From assembly GCF_900460065.1 (NCBI RefSeq), contig NZ_UAVD01000052.1, positions 62,001 through 126,000 on the forward strand: a stretch of DNA of 64,000 bases, written 5' to 3'. A program made the translations under genes and the position numbers. Below are positions 43,759 through 53,590 of this stretch, piece by piece. Within the stretch, counting starts at the first letter, position 1, and the number at the start of each line of letters is the position of its first letter. The notes under the pieces are model-generated. The model saw only the letters and a program-made list of their open reading frames with translations. It ran no database searches and was not told the origin of the DNA. This DNA is from Streptomyces griseus (GTDB taxonomy: Bacteria; Actinomycetota; Actinomycetes; Streptomycetales; Streptomycetaceae).

Positions 43759-46700
43759 ATGGCCTATGTACAGCACCTGTCGGTGCGGGTCCCATGGCAT
43801 GACACGGGGTGGGCAGGGACCGTCTGCGCCGACCCGGGGGCCAATCACGCATGTGTGATGTTGGGCAACATCGCCAAGGATCGTGACGTGCGGCGGGAAG
43901 CCGCTCACGCCGGCGCGCCGTGGAGCAAGCTTGGGCAGGTGCTGCCGCCGTGCGTTGTCGAACGCGGCGGGTTCATGAGCAGCTCTGATCACGCGGTGCG
44001 ACGAACGCATCCTTATGGCTGGTTCCTCAAGGACCTGGGGCCGGCGCGGCTTGAGGTTCCGGCGTTCTCGGTCCACGCAATCCCCTACTTCTGGATGAAC
44101 CGGAGCAACGCTGAGGAAGTAGTCCTCCAGGAACGGCCAGTCTCCGGATACAACCCCGAGGCCGAGGACCGGATCGCAGCGATGCTCGACAGCAGGCTGC
44201 CGTGGGTGATGCACGGTGAAAATCAGCAAGCGATCATGAAGACGTTCTTCCGCGATGTCGTGCCGGAGCAGTCGCTGGTCTTCTTCTATCTCAAGCACTC
44301 CCCTTTCGAGAACCAGCCGCGGCGCATGCTGGTAGGAGCCGCATGCGTCTCGGGAAAGCAACCGCCACCGCCGTGGCCCGGGTCGGCCGACAGCGCCTTC
44401 CCCAGCCACATGTGGGAGACCACGCTGCGACATAGTCTGCGGCCCGGCGGCACGGGCGGCATTCTTCTTCCGGTGCAGGCGCTGGCGGCGGCCGCGGCCC
44501 GTGGCATGGACGTAGCGTCGGCGCTGGCACGGGCCCCCGAGGTCGGCCGGAACTTTTCCTACGCCACCGAGCATGTCTCATCCGACAGTACGGTGGCCTC
44601 CCTCATGGAGCTGCGCCGTGCCGCGCAAGCAGCCACGGCCCTGGGCGACCCTGCGATCGGGATCCCGGAGGAGTCTCTGCAGTGGTTGGACGACCAGCTG
44701 CACCGGGCCTGGAAGCGCCGGGGCCCGTGCCCCGGCCTCCCGGCTGTCCTGGCCCAGCTCGGCTTCCGCCACCCCACCTTCGCCGCGCAAACAATCATCT
44801 CTGCGGCAGGGGAGAAGGCCGATCCCTGGCCTGTGCTGGAAAACATTCTCGAGAGCGAAACCGCTTCCGCCGAGCTCTCTGCGCTCGCCACCCAGACGCG
44901 CCGCCGGATCTGGGCCGGGACGGGCCCGCAGGAGCGGCAGGCCTTGCGCGTACTGAGCCGGTTCGATCTGACGCCCGAGGCGGTTTCGGGTGTGCTGAGC
45001 GGCGGTACAAGCGTCCCTGTCGGACACGATGAGCTGCTCGCCAACCCCTACGATCTGGTGACCTGCACCGTCGACGACGGTGAGCCGATCGCCTTCGAGA
45101 CCGTGGATCGTGGGTGCTTCCCCGACCTTCAGCTCACCGAACATCATCCCCTGCCGTTGACGCAGCCCTTCGACGACGCAAATGACCGGCGCCGTATCGA
45201 TGCGGCGATGACGGCCGTGCTCCTTCGTGCCCAGGAAGAGGGACACACGCTCCTCCCCGTCGAGCAGATGGCAGAGCGGCTCGGCCAGCTGACCGTTGCT
45301 GTTCCGCTGGCCACCGATGAGACGATCCTCAGGCCTCTGGGCCTGGCCCCCGAAGCCCTGCTTGACTCCGACAGCCACGATGAACCCGAGGTATGGAGCC
45401 AGCTGCGGCGCGTGGACCTCGCCAGCGGCAAGGCAGCCTACAAGCTTGCTTCCGCTGCCTTACGCCGTGATTTCATCCGGGAGCGTCTCAACCAGCTACG
45501 GGACGGCAAGCCTCACTGCGTCCCAGCTGACCTGGCGAAAACCCTGGACACGGCTCTTTCAGGACTGGTCGCTGCGGCGGACTCGGACCTCGAGGCCCGG
45601 GCCCGCGTGGAGAAGGCCGCAGCGTTCAGTGAGATCTTCCACCGGCGTGTGACCATCGTCAACGGGCCGGCCGGTACGGGCAAGACAACGCTGATTCAGG
45701 CCTTGGCCAAGCGTTCTGAGGTCACACGCCGAGGGCTGCTCCTGCTCGCACCCACGGGCAAGGCGCGGGTACAGCTGGAGCAGAAGGTCGGCTACCAGGC
45801 CCTCACGCTCGCCCAGTTCCTGCGTCACTCCGATCGATACGACGACGTGCACGGCCGCTACCTCACCCTCCCGGACGGACGCCGTATCTCTGTGGGCACT
45901 GTGGTCGTCGACGAGGCATCCATGCTCACTGAGGACATGCTCGCCGCGCTCCTGGACGCTGTGGAGATCACCGAACGGCTCATCCTGGTCGGTGACCCGC
46001 GGCAGCTCCCCCCCATCGGCGCCGGGCGGCCCTTCGTCGATCTCGAACGCCGCCGGCGTCCCGACCACAGCAACTGGCCCAGAGTGGCACCGGGCTGGGC
46101 CGAACTGACCGTGCTGCACCGGCAGCAAGGCCACACGCGGGACGACCTCGCCCTCGCGCACTGGTACAGCGGAGACAAACGCTCCGACGACGCCGAGGAG
46201 GTGTGGGAGAAACTGCGCACCCGGGCCCCTATGGCAACCCTGAAGGCCGTTCACTGGAACGGTCGCCCCGCCGCACGCGTCCTGGACGACGTCCTGCGGG
46301 AAGAGTTCACCGTTACGGACGAGCTGTCTTTCACCCACTCCTACGGAGCCACCACCAGGACAGATGCCAAGGGCAACGAGTACCCGAACTACACTCACGC
46401 GTCTGGCTCCTGCGACCGCTGGCAGGCACTGTCCCCCACCCGCGGCCAGACACATGGCACCGTCGAACTCAATCGGTACCTCAAGCAGACCTACCGGCGT
46501 AGGGCCCTTGCCGACGCTCAGCTCATCAAGTCCCGGCGACGTGTCCCCCAGCCCCTGGGCCCCGAGCAGATCGTCGTGGGCGACAAAGTCGTCAACACCC
46601 GCAACCAGTACTTGCGTGCCTACCGTCCGTCCACCGGGAAAACCGAGGACAGGAGCTACGTCGCCAATGGCGAACTGGGCGTGGTCACAGGCCAGCTGAA

Positions 46701-47526
46701 GTCCAAGAAGATGACCGGCGCCCCCTGGCAGACTCAGGTGGAGTTCTCCTCCCAGCCCGATCTGCGCTTCGCTGCCCAGCGAGGTCTGGACGATGACCCG
46801 GGCCTTGAGCTCGCCTGGGCGTTGACCGTACACAAGAGCCAGGGCAGCGAGTTCGGCACCGTCGTCCTCATGCTTCCCGCCCACGTTTCGGGCATCTCCC
46901 GTGAACTGCTCTACACCGCTCTGACCCGCCAGACCCGGAAGGTCATCATCTGCCACGAAGGGCCCTTGGAAGACTTGCGTGAGCTGGCCCAGCCCACCGC
47001 ATCCGACACCGCGCGCCGACTGACCGACCTCACCAGGCCGCCTGAGCCCGTCGTGGTGCACGACCGCCAGGGACGCCGCATCGGCTGCTTCGATGCCAAC
47101 CTGATCCACATCACCCACTTCGGGCTCCCGGTGAGTAGCAAGAACGAAGTCATCATCGCCGACCTGCTGCACCGCTTGGCGCGCGGGCGATTCGAGTACG
47201 AACAACCGCTGACCGGCAGGGACGGAAAGACGAAGTTCCCCGACTTCACCATCACGACCGACGATCCCGATAGACCCATCTACTGGGAGCACCTCGGCAT
47301 GCTCGACAGCCCCCGGTACCGGGAGACCTGGGAGAGGAAGAAGGACTGGTACGCCGCGCAGGGCATCCTGCCCGGCGACACAGGCGGCCCCAACGGACTC
47401 CTGCTGATCACGGACGACCGCAACGGAGTGAAGGAGCAGGAGTGGGAAGCCACGTTCCGGAAGGCCTTCGGCTCCACCGCGAGCATCAGGCCTCGATCCA
47501 TCGGCCGAAGGCGCGGATCGCCGTGA
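43759..47526 (+). CDS. RecD-like helicase with C-terminal nuclease domain
   Basis: A 1255-residue protein. The N-terminal ~300 residues begin AYVQHLSVRVPWHDTGWAGT and carry VCADPGANHACVMLGNIAKD, an uncharacterised domain. Residues ~600-1080 are a superfamily 1B helicase: Walker A GPAGTGKTT (636), VVVDEASML (714), GDPRQLPPIG (745), VHKSQGSEF (1024), LLYTALTR (1050). The C-terminus is a PD-(D/E)XK-like nuclease: SKNEVIIADLLHRL, KTKFPDFTI (1160), YWEHLGM (1174), then ERKKDWY. It should unwind and cut DNA. ATG 43759 follows GGGGAGACGAGCG. It is the last gene of the run. Confidence 0.8.
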   Translation: MAYVQHLSVRVPWHDTGWAGTVCADPGANHACVMLGNIAKDRDVRREAAHAGAPWSKLGQVLPPCVVERGGFMSSSDHAVRRTHPYGWFLKDLGPARLEVPAFSVHAIPYFWMNRSNAEEVVLQERPVSGYNPEAEDRIAAMLDSRLPWVMHGENQQAIMKTFFRDVVPEQSLVFFYLKHSPFENQPRRMLVGAACVSGKQPPPPWPGSADSAFPSHMWETTLRHSLRPGGTGGILLPVQALAAAAARGMDVASALARAPEVGRNFSYATEHVSSDSTVASLMELRRAAQAATALGDPAIGIPEESLQWLDDQLHRAWKRRGPCPGLPAVLAQLGFRHPTFAAQTIISAAGEKADPWPVLENILESETASAELSALATQTRRRIWAGTGPQERQALRVLSRFDLTPEAVSGVLSGGTSVPVGHDELLANPYDLVTCTVDDGEPIAFETVDRGCFPDLQLTEHHPLPLTQPFDDANDRRRIDAAMTAVLLRAQEEGHTLLPVEQMAERLGQLTVAVPLATDETILRPLGLAPEALLDSDSHDEPEVWSQLRRVDLASGKAAYKLASAALRRDFIRERLNQLRDGKPHCVPADLAKTLDTALSGLVAAADSDLEARARVEKAAAFSEIFHRRVTIVNGPAGTGKTTLIQALAKRSEVTRRGLLLLAPTGKARVQLEQKVGYQALTLAQFLRHSDRYDDVHGRYLTLPDGRRISVGTVVVDEASMLTEDMLAALLDAVEITERLILVGDPRQLPPIGAGRPFVDLERRRRPDHSNWPRVAPGWAELTVLHRQQGHTRDDLALAHWYSGDKRSDDAEEVWEKLRTRAPMATLKAVHWNGRPAARVLDDVLREEFTVTDELSFTHSYGATTRTDAKGNEYPNYTHASGSCDRWQALSPTRGQTHGTVELNRYLKQTYRRRALADAQLIKSRRRVPQPLGPEQIVVGDKVVNTRNQYLRAYRPSTGKTEDRSYVANGELGVVTGQLKSKKMTGAPWQTQVEFSSQPDLRFAAQRGLDDDPGLELAWALTVHKSQGSEFGTVVLMLPAHVSGISRELLYTALTRQTRKVIICHEGPLEDLRELAQPTASDTARRLTDLTRPPEPVVVHDRQGRRIGCFDANLIHITHFGLPVSSKNEVIIADLLHRLARGRFEYEQPLTGRDGKTKFPDFTITTDDPDRPIYWEHLGMLDSPRYRETWERKKDWYAAQGILPGDTGGPNGLLLITDDRNGVKEQEWEATFRKAFGSTASIRPRSIGRRRGSP

Positions 47527-47794
47527 CCGCTAAGACCGCCAGGGCCTGCCGAGGCTGCACGACCCACTGCGTCAAGGGTCCGAGGTGGGCATCGCCGCCG
47601 CCCCTACCGACCGCCAACGCTCCGGCACCTGGGTCCGGCGCTAGACCAAGCACAGCGGGGCCCGGCGCCCTTCACCTCTGCCAGCAGGGTCCAGGGGCGG
47701 GTGCCCGTCGACGCCGCCTGTGCCACACGCTTGGACGTTCTCACGGAGCCGGCAGTGCCTGGTTGGCGTCGGCGCGCCGCCCACTGTGGTGTCG

Positions 47795-49744
47795 TTAGCC
47801 GAGCCAGTCCAGGGGAATCAGAGCGGTGCGCCTGCCGTCGGCATCGGGACGCCAGTTGCCGATCACGGCTTCCTGGAACCAGCCTTCGGGCAGGTTCGCG
47901 TGGTCGCAGACGATGATCTGGAAAGCTCCCTGGTTGAGCTGTACCACGTCGTTGAGGAGTTGGAAGTAGGCGGTGACGGTGGCCCAGTCGGCGTCCTGGA
48001 TGGTGGATGCGTCACGGGGCTTTTCCGGGAAGAATGCCTGGGTGGGCTGGTCGAGCATCAGGAAGCCTGGGACGGGTCGGTTGTTGCGTCGCAGGTAGGT
48101 GTGCAGCGCGAGGTGGGCGACCAAGTGATAGCCGATGTGGTTCTTGGCACTGCCGATGCGGGTGAGGGGCAGCCGTCCGGAGGGTCGCCTGAGGACGACG
48201 TTGAGGAGCTTGAGACTGATGGCTACCTCGGTGGCGTCGGCTGCTCCTCCGAGGTTGAGTCGCTTGGCCCAGGCCGTCATACCGACGGCGATGTCGGCGA
48301 GCCGGCGCTCCGTCTCGGCCGCGACGTCGTCTTCATCGACGAGCTGTTCCAGTGTGGCTGCTTGGTCCTGGGCGAGGACGAGGTTCTGGCGCAGCCGGGC
48401 AATGTCGCTGTCTGTGCCTGTGCGGGTTAGTGCTTCGGAGACTCGGCCCTGGATGTGGGCGACTCGTAGGTTCTGTTCTTGCAGGTTGCGCAGGCGCTCG
48501 TCGCTTGCCAGGAGTTCTTTGAGCTGGGCGCCGTTGAGCCTGAGGCGCTCGGTGACGTCGGTGCGTCCGGTCTGAAGGGCTCGTCGGTGTTCCTCGCGGA
48601 CGGGCTGGAGTGTCTGTGCCTTGGCGAGTTCGCTTGCGAGGTGCCCGGTCAGTTCGGTGATGTCGTGTGCGCTGGGGTCCGGGTGTTCCAGGGGCTGGGT
48701 GCACATGGGGCACACGCTGGTGTCGTGCCGGCGCTCGGGGCCGAGGAGGTCGAGGGTTTTGAGGCGGTCGAGCTGGAGGTGGAGTTCGCCGGTGAAAGCT
48801 CGTCCCTGCTGCTGCCAACGGTCGACCGCGGCCAGGGCCTCGTCGAATTCCTGCAGTTGTTCACGCAGGGCGCGGCGTTCGTCGTTGAGTTCCTGGCGCC
48901 TGTCACGCAGTTCGAGTGGTGCGGCGGTTTCCGGGGCTGCGGCCAGGGCCTGGTGGAGTAGGTCGAGGACCTGGGTGGTGTCGGGTGCTGCGGGCACCTC
49001 AGTCAGGAGGCCTTCGGCTTCCGCCAGGCGTACGAGGGCGAGGCCGTTGGCATCCATGGCCTGCTGATGGCGCAGTGCGTCGTCGAGCTTGCGTTGTGCC
49101 GCGCGCTGGGCGCGCTGGGATTCGCCGAGCCGGTGGCGGCGCAGTGCCTGCTCGGGGCCGGCGGCGCCGAGAAAGTACGGCAGGGTGTCCTTGAGCGCCT
49201 GGACCATGCCGGATTCGGTTTGTCGGTGAAACAGGGCTGTCTGGTCGGCGATCTCGTTCTGGCTCTGGAAGCAGAGCAGAGCCGCCTGGGCGATGGAGAC
49301 ATCGAAGGCGTTGCGGGCAGCGCCGGTGGGTGGCTGGAAGTGGAAGTCCTCGATGCCGAGGCGGGCGCTGAGCTCGCTGCGCAGCGCTGCGACGTTGGAG
49401 TTGCTGACGAGTTCGTCGGATCGTGGGATGTCCAGGCCGGCGCCGCCGGTGCGGGTGTACGCGTGCTGGGTGGAGGCTCCTGCCGGCCTGGGCCGGGCCA
49501 GGACCATGCGTGAGTTGTCGGCGAACGTGACCAGGAGGGCGTACCAGCCGACGGTCTGGTCGATCAGGTCGTCAGGCAGGTTGGGTGCGCGGCGCCCGAG
49601 GCAGTAGTCGACGATGGTGAGGACCTCGGACTTGCCGGTCTCTGACTCGCCGGTGAGGATGTTGAGCGCCCCGGGGCGAAACCGCAGGATCCTTGGGGGC
49701 TTCCTGCCGTCTCGGTGGTAGAGGGCCAGGGCGAGCAGTTGCAT
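47795..49744 (-). CDS. ABC-3C system ATPase (DUF3732, SMC-like)
   Basis: A 649-residue SMC/Rad50-type ATPase. Walker A is LTGESETGKSEVLTIVDYCL (about residue 32), followed by LLVTFADNSRMVLARPRP. A long coiled coil is interrupted by a zinc-hook-like CPMCTQPLEHPD (about residue 345). Walker B lies in PGFLMLDQPTQAFFPEKP near residue 565. This is the DUF3732 type found in ABC three-component conflict systems. It ends the operon 50258-51469, 49776-50261, 47795-49744, lying 31 bases after the middle component. It is presumably the sensor or motor that licenses the nuclease effector. Confidence 0.85.
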   Translation of the reverse strand: MQLLALALYHRDGRKPPRILRFRPGALNILTGESETGKSEVLTIVDYCLGRRAPNLPDDLIDQTVGWYALLVTFADNSRMVLARPRPAGASTQHAYTRTGGAGLDIPRSDELVSNSNVAALRSELSARLGIEDFHFQPPTGAARNAFDVSIAQAALLCFQSQNEIADQTALFHRQTESGMVQALKDTLPYFLGAAGPEQALRRHRLGESQRAQRAAQRKLDDALRHQQAMDANGLALVRLAEAEGLLTEVPAAPDTTQVLDLLHQALAAAPETAAPLELRDRRQELNDERRALREQLQEFDEALAAVDRWQQQGRAFTGELHLQLDRLKTLDLLGPERRHDTSVCPMCTQPLEHPDPSAHDITELTGHLASELAKAQTLQPVREEHRRALQTGRTDVTERLRLNGAQLKELLASDERLRNLQEQNLRVAHIQGRVSEALTRTGTDSDIARLRQNLVLAQDQAATLEQLVDEDDVAAETERRLADIAVGMTAWAKRLNLGGAADATEVAISLKLLNVVLRRPSGRLPLTRIGSAKNHIGYHLVAHLALHTYLRRNNRPVPGFLMLDQPTQAFFPEKPRDASTIQDADWATVTAYFQLLNDVVQLNQGAFQIIVCDHANLPEGWFQEAVIGNWRPDADGRRTALIPLDWLG

Positions 49745-49775
49745 GACGGTTCTGGAACTCCTTGATGAGGGCGGA

Positions 49776-50261
49776 TCAGGGCCGGACGCCGAGGGTGGTG
49801 AAGGCGCGGGTGGGGTCGGTCACGGCGAGCCAGCGGCCGACCAGTGCGGCTGCGCGGGCACAGTCGGCGACCTCTTCGCCGGGGGCGGCGGAAGCAGGCT
49901 TGGGGGTGCGGGGGCATACGAGTCCGCCGGGGGTGACGTCTATGGCCTGGTGGCGCATGGCGGTACGCAGGCTGGTGCGGGTGTAGTTGGTCAGTGTTGC
50001 GGCGCGTTCGGCGAATGCGGCCTGCAGGCGCGGGTGTTCGTGTGCCCAGGCTGTGAGCGTGACGGTGGACTTGCCGGGGAGAGAGTCGCGGGTGTCTGCG
50101 GGCAGCACGAGAGGAAGGATCAGGAACGCGCTGGGCCAGGGCAGTGGCCGCTCCGCCTTCTTCGTGGCGGTGTTGACGGCACTGGCCAGGAGGTAGGCGC
50201 CGAAGGCGGGGTTGAACAGCGCCTGTACCTCCGACACGTTGCGGTGGGAGTCGGTCGTCAC
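49776..50261 (-). CDS. ABC-3C middle component
   Basis: A 161-residue protein with the features of ABC-3C middle components: VQALFNPAFGAYLLASAVNT at the start, PWPSAFLILPLVLPADTRDS, a central ERAATLTNYTRTSLRTAMRH, and a basic end. It probably bridges the ATPase and effector. It overlaps the upstream effector gene by four bases and precedes the DUF3732 ATPase. Confidence 0.8.
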   Translation of the reverse strand: MTTDSHRNVSEVQALFNPAFGAYLLASAVNTATKKAERPLPWPSAFLILPLVLPADTRDSLPGKSTVTLTAWAHEHPRLQAAFAERAATLTNYTRTSLRTAMRHQAIDVTPGGLVCPRTPKPASAAPGEEVADCARAAALVGRWLAVTDPTRAFTTLGVRP

Positions 50262-51469
50262 TGTTCCTGCGATTCGTCGGGGCTCTGACAGAGGTCTTGG
50301 TAGTTGGGGTGCCAGCCGAGTTGCCGGTCGGGCTCCGCGGTGTCGGCCTGGTCGGACAGGCCGTGGGCGCTTCCGGTGCCGATCCAGGGGGCGGTGACGC
50401 TGCCGGGTCGCAGTTGGGTGTCAGCAACCCGGTCCATGGTGGCGTCCAGGATTTCCTGACCGATGTCCTGGCGTTGCTCTTCACTCATGTCGTCTCGGAT
50501 GCGGCGCGTACGGCGGCGGAAGGCTGTCTCCCACTCGTAGTGAAGTTCACCTTCGTATTCGTCGAGCCGTTCCGGGGTGATCTTGAAGGTGCGCAGCCAT
50601 TCGGAGCGCTGTGCCCGTGCGTAGTGGTAGTCACGCAGGTGCATCGCCACTTCGTCGTCGGGCAGGCCGATCCACCGCATCTGGGTGACGACCAGGCGGT
50701 CGTTGTAGTCGGCGATCTCTGCCTGGGTGAGGTGGCGCAGTGTCTCGGTGATCGGCAGGTTCTTGCCGATGTAGCGGCCGGTGACTTCGTCCCGTCGGCA
50801 CATGAGTTCCTGGGCGCTGACGGAGGCTCGCATGTGCTGGGGGTTCTTGCGTTCCAGCAGTTTGACCGCCATGCCGTACCACCACCCCTTGATCTCGTCG
50901 AGGGCTGCCTGCGCGTGGTCGCTCGGCGTGATCCCCAGTTCCTTGGCGAGACTAGAGTCCAGGTCTGACATCAGGGGGGCCGCGTCATTGACGGTGATGG
51001 CGCGGACAAGCTGCTGGCGCCGGGCCGGGGCGAGCTGCATGAACAGCTCACGGTCTTCGGCGGTGGTGACCGGCCCGTCCGCGTCGTCGGCGGTCTCCTC
51101 CATACGCTCCAGCGCCTTGGTCTCGTCCCGGTCCGGGCCGTCGCTGAGGTACTGGAAGAACGTGCCTGGCGGTGCGGTCTGGGTCGAGACCAGGCGCAGG
51201 ATGGGCATGGCGGCATCTGCGGGGTCGGAGAGTTTCTTCAGGGCATCGATCCAGGACGCGACGGAACGCCAGAAGTCCTTGCCGGTCTCGCTCAGCGGGC
51301 CGGCCGCTTCACGGTGTTTGGCCTGCAGCAGTTCGCGTGGGGTCTTGTCCGGGTCGAGGAACTCGATGTCGTCGAGAAGTTCCATGCGGACCTCGACGGT
51401 GGGGTCCTGCCAACTGCGGCGGGCGAGCTCGAGCAGGGCCAGCTCGCCCTGGTAGAGATATCCGGTCAT
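50258..51469 (-). CDS. ABC-3C effector with Cap4-like nuclease domain
   Basis: A 403-residue protein. The N-terminal ~180 residues resemble the Cap4/DUF4297-type DNase fold: GYLYQGELALLELARRSW, VEVRMELLDDIEFLD (E30, D33, D34) and ELLQAKH (Q49-x-K51), a PD-(D/E)XK-type active site. The C-terminal half (DEIKGWWYGMAVKLLERKNP and a domain with YHYARAQRSEWLRTFKITPE) is the ABC-3C association part. ATG 51469 is chosen because the fold begins there and GGGCAG precedes it. It is first in the operon with the middle component and ATPase. Confidence 0.75.
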   Translation of the reverse strand: MTGYLYQGELALLELARRSWQDPTVEVRMELLDDIEFLDPDKTPRELLQAKHREAAGPLSETGKDFWRSVASWIDALKKLSDPADAAMPILRLVSTQTAPPGTFFQYLSDGPDRDETKALERMEETADDADGPVTTAEDRELFMQLAPARRQQLVRAITVNDAAPLMSDLDSSLAKELGITPSDHAQAALDEIKGWWYGMAVKLLERKNPQHMRASVSAQELMCRRDEVTGRYIGKNLPITETLRHLTQAEIADYNDRLVVTQMRWIGLPDDEVAMHLRDYHYARAQRSEWLRTFKITPERLDEYEGELHYEWETAFRRRTRRIRDDMSEEQRQDIGQEILDATMDRVADTQLRPGSVTAPWIGTGSAHGLSDQADTAEPDRQLGWHPNYQDLCQSPDESQEQ

Positions 51470-51844
51470 CTGCCCTGCCGCCGAATGCGACCTTGCTCGC
51501 GCCACGTTCCCCACTACTGATCGTGCTGGCCTGAGCGGCGCAAGTCCCACCCCTGCGACCGGCCGTACCAGGAATGCAGCTCTAGGCTGCTCGGTCTGGT
51601 GCGATGCGCTGTTCCGCTCCCCTGGGCCACAACGTAGCACCTACCCAGCCATCACCGTCAGCCCCGGGAGGATCGCTGTCAGTGATCTCTGGGGCCAGTT
51701 GGCGTGGCGGCCGGCAGTGCTGGTCCGCCGGCCGGCCTTGACCCGTTCTGTCGCCTCTCGTTGAGGTCGGCTTGGCTCGGCAAGTCACTGCGGGCTTCCT
51801 GCGCGTAGTCCCACGGCTGCGCCATGAGTGTGCCCGCTGCCCGG
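51470..51844. other. Promoter region of the ABC-3C operon
   Basis: 375 bases between the ABC-3C effector start and the stop of the next minus-strand gene. No gene is supported. The promoter of the defence operon should lie here. Confidence 0.4.
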
Positions 51845-52279
51845 TTACAGCAGCGGTGGCATCATCTCCCCCGTCGACAGAGCCCGGGTGCGGCCCTCGT
51901 CGACCCATCCGTGCCAGTGATGGCCGTCAGCGAACATGCGGTCGAGTTGTTGCCGGCACTCCTCCACGACAAGGGGCCACCCGCGGGCGGTGCGCTGGGT
52001 GTGTGCAGCCTGCGGCACCCGGATCCACCAGGCGTAGCAGGAATCGTTGTCGCTTCCATAGCTTCCGTCGTCCTTACAGCCCTCATAAACGCACCCGAGC
52101 CGGGAGGCAAAGCCCACCATCGTTTCTCGGCTGTCCGCCGCCAGGAGAAGCCCCATACCGGCCTCGTGATAGGACTCGCTGATCCTCTGCTCGGGATCAT
52201 CGACCTCAAGCTTCCAGACCACCCAGTCGCACACAGCCCAGGGATCGACCCTGACAGCGCTACCCGTCCGTGCCTTCAC
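51845..52279 (-). CDS. Hypothetical protein
   Basis: A 144-residue acidic protein, Trp- and Cys-containing (AVCDWVVWKLEVDDPEQRIS, VYEGCKDDGSYGSDNDSCYA, HHWHGWVDEG). It has no membrane segment. The GTG at 52279 follows GGAGAGGATGGGAC. I recognise no family. It ends about 375 bases before the ABC-3C effector and may be an independent cargo gene. Confidence 0.55.
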   Translation of the reverse strand: MKARTGSAVRVDPWAVCDWVVWKLEVDDPEQRISESYHEAGMGLLLAADSRETMVGFASRLGCVYEGCKDDGSYGSDNDSCYAWWIRVPQAAHTQRTARGWPLVVEECRQQLDRMFADGHHWHGWVDEGRTRALSTGEMMPPLL

Positions 52280-52419
52280 GTCCCATCCTCTCCTCGCCTG
52301 TACCTTTGGCCCGTTCCGTACAAAGCAGCCGTGGGGTGTAACGACGATCCGCGTATGCGGTGTGCGGCAGTCGCTCGGCTAGGGCGTGTCTCCTTGATGG
52401 GCTGATCAGTTGATCGAAT

Positions 52420-53316
52420 GTGTCTGTCCGGTTAGTGATCACTGATGCGATGTGGGACCGGATCGAGCCGCTGACGCCGGCCGATCCGGTCCGTGGAAGG
52501 CGGTGGGCTGACCACCGCCAGACCCTGGAGGCCATCGCGTGGAAGTACCGCACGTGCTCACCCTGGCGGGACCTGCCCCACGAGTTCGGTGCGTTCCAGA
52601 CCGCTCACAAACGCCTGATCAGGTGGGCTGCCGACGGCACCTGGCGACGGATCTTCGCTGCCGTCCTCGCCCAGGCGGACGCTGCTGACGAGGTGGGATG
52701 GGCCGTGTCGGTGGACTCCACTGTCTGTCGGGCTCACCAGCACGCGGCCGGGGCCAGGAAAAGGGGGGCACTCGACGAGATTGAGCCCGCCGATCACGCA
52801 CTCGGACGCTCACGGGGCGGCTTGAGCACGAAGGTTCACCTCGCCGCTGACGGTCATGGACGGCCATTGGCCTTGCATGTCACTGCGGGCCAGGCTGGCG
52901 ACGCGCCGGCCTTCGAGACGGTCATGGCCCGCATCAGGGTCCCGCGCGCTGGCCTGGGCAGGCCACGAACGCGGCCCGACGTCGTCCTTGCAGACCGGGC
53001 CTATTCATCTCGGGCAATCCGTCGGCATCTTCGCCGCCGAGGCATTCAGGCCGTCATTCCGCAGCCCTCTGACCAGGTCGGGCACCGTCTTCGGCGAGGC
53101 CGGGCCGGCGGTCGTCCGCCCAGTTTCGACACCGAGGCATACAAGCAACGCAACACCGTCGAGCGGTGCATCAACCGCATGAAGCAGTGGCGCGGCCTCG
53201 CTATGCGAACGGACAAGCTCGCCATCGCCTACGAGGGTGCACTTCACCTCGCAGCCATCCTGATCTGGACGCGACCACGGAAAGCCGAGGACGACTGCTC
53301 GTCAGGGCATGACTGA
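52420..53316 (+). CDS. IS5-family transposase
   Basis: A 298-residue single-frame DDE transposase. Visible are TDAMWDRIEPLTPADPVRGR, SPWRDLPHEFGAFQTAHKRL, the first aspartate in AVSVDSTVCRAHQH, RSRGGLSTKVHLAADG, DVVLADRAYSSRAI with the second, and QRNTVERCINRMKQWRG with the glutamate. It is intact, unlike the two-frame element at 18085-18953, so it is probably active. GTG 52420 lies 40 bases inside the left end. Confidence 0.9.
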   Translation: MSVRLVITDAMWDRIEPLTPADPVRGRRWADHRQTLEAIAWKYRTCSPWRDLPHEFGAFQTAHKRLIRWAADGTWRRIFAAVLAQADAADEVGWAVSVDSTVCRAHQHAAGARKRGALDEIEPADHALGRSRGGLSTKVHLAADGHGRPLALHVTAGQAGDAPAFETVMARIRVPRAGLGRPRTRPDVVLADRAYSSRAIRRHLRRRGIQAVIPQPSDQVGHRLRRGRAGGRPPSFDTEAYKQRNTVERCINRMKQWRGLAMRTDKLAIAYEGALHLAAILIWTRPRKAEDDCSSGHD

Positions 53317-53317
53317 A

Positions 53318-53590
53318 TCAGGGCCTGGACGCGGCGTCGACTGCCTTCACTCTGCAGTCCGAGCAACTTCTGAACCTCTTCGCGACGAACAGACGCCGAT
53401 AGACCGTCACCTGGCGCCGAGGGATGCCACAGAGCGTCGCCCTATCCGCCAGGGCGTGCACCAAAGCCGGGGCACCTGTCTCCCGGCATGCAGCGAAGCC
53501 CGTCGGGGCAAGCCCGAACGTGAACTTGAAGGATCGGAGTCGGTGACCAAGCTGCGGCATGGCCACCACCCTCGCACGTGGCCCGACCAC
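53318..53590 (-). CDS. Possible passenger gene: small CxxC protein
   Basis: A 90-residue minus-strand frame inside the IS, convergent with the transposase. It contains ALADRATLCGIPRRQVTVYR and ends with a CSDC zinc-type pair, a pattern seen in short actinobacterial Cys-motif proteins. No strong ribosome site is seen, so this could also be non-coding IS DNA. Confidence 0.35.
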   Translation of the reverse strand: MVGPRARVVAMPQLGHRLRSFKFTFGLAPTGFAACRETGAPALVHALADRATLCGIPRRQVTVYRRLFVAKRFRSCSDCRVKAVDAASRP

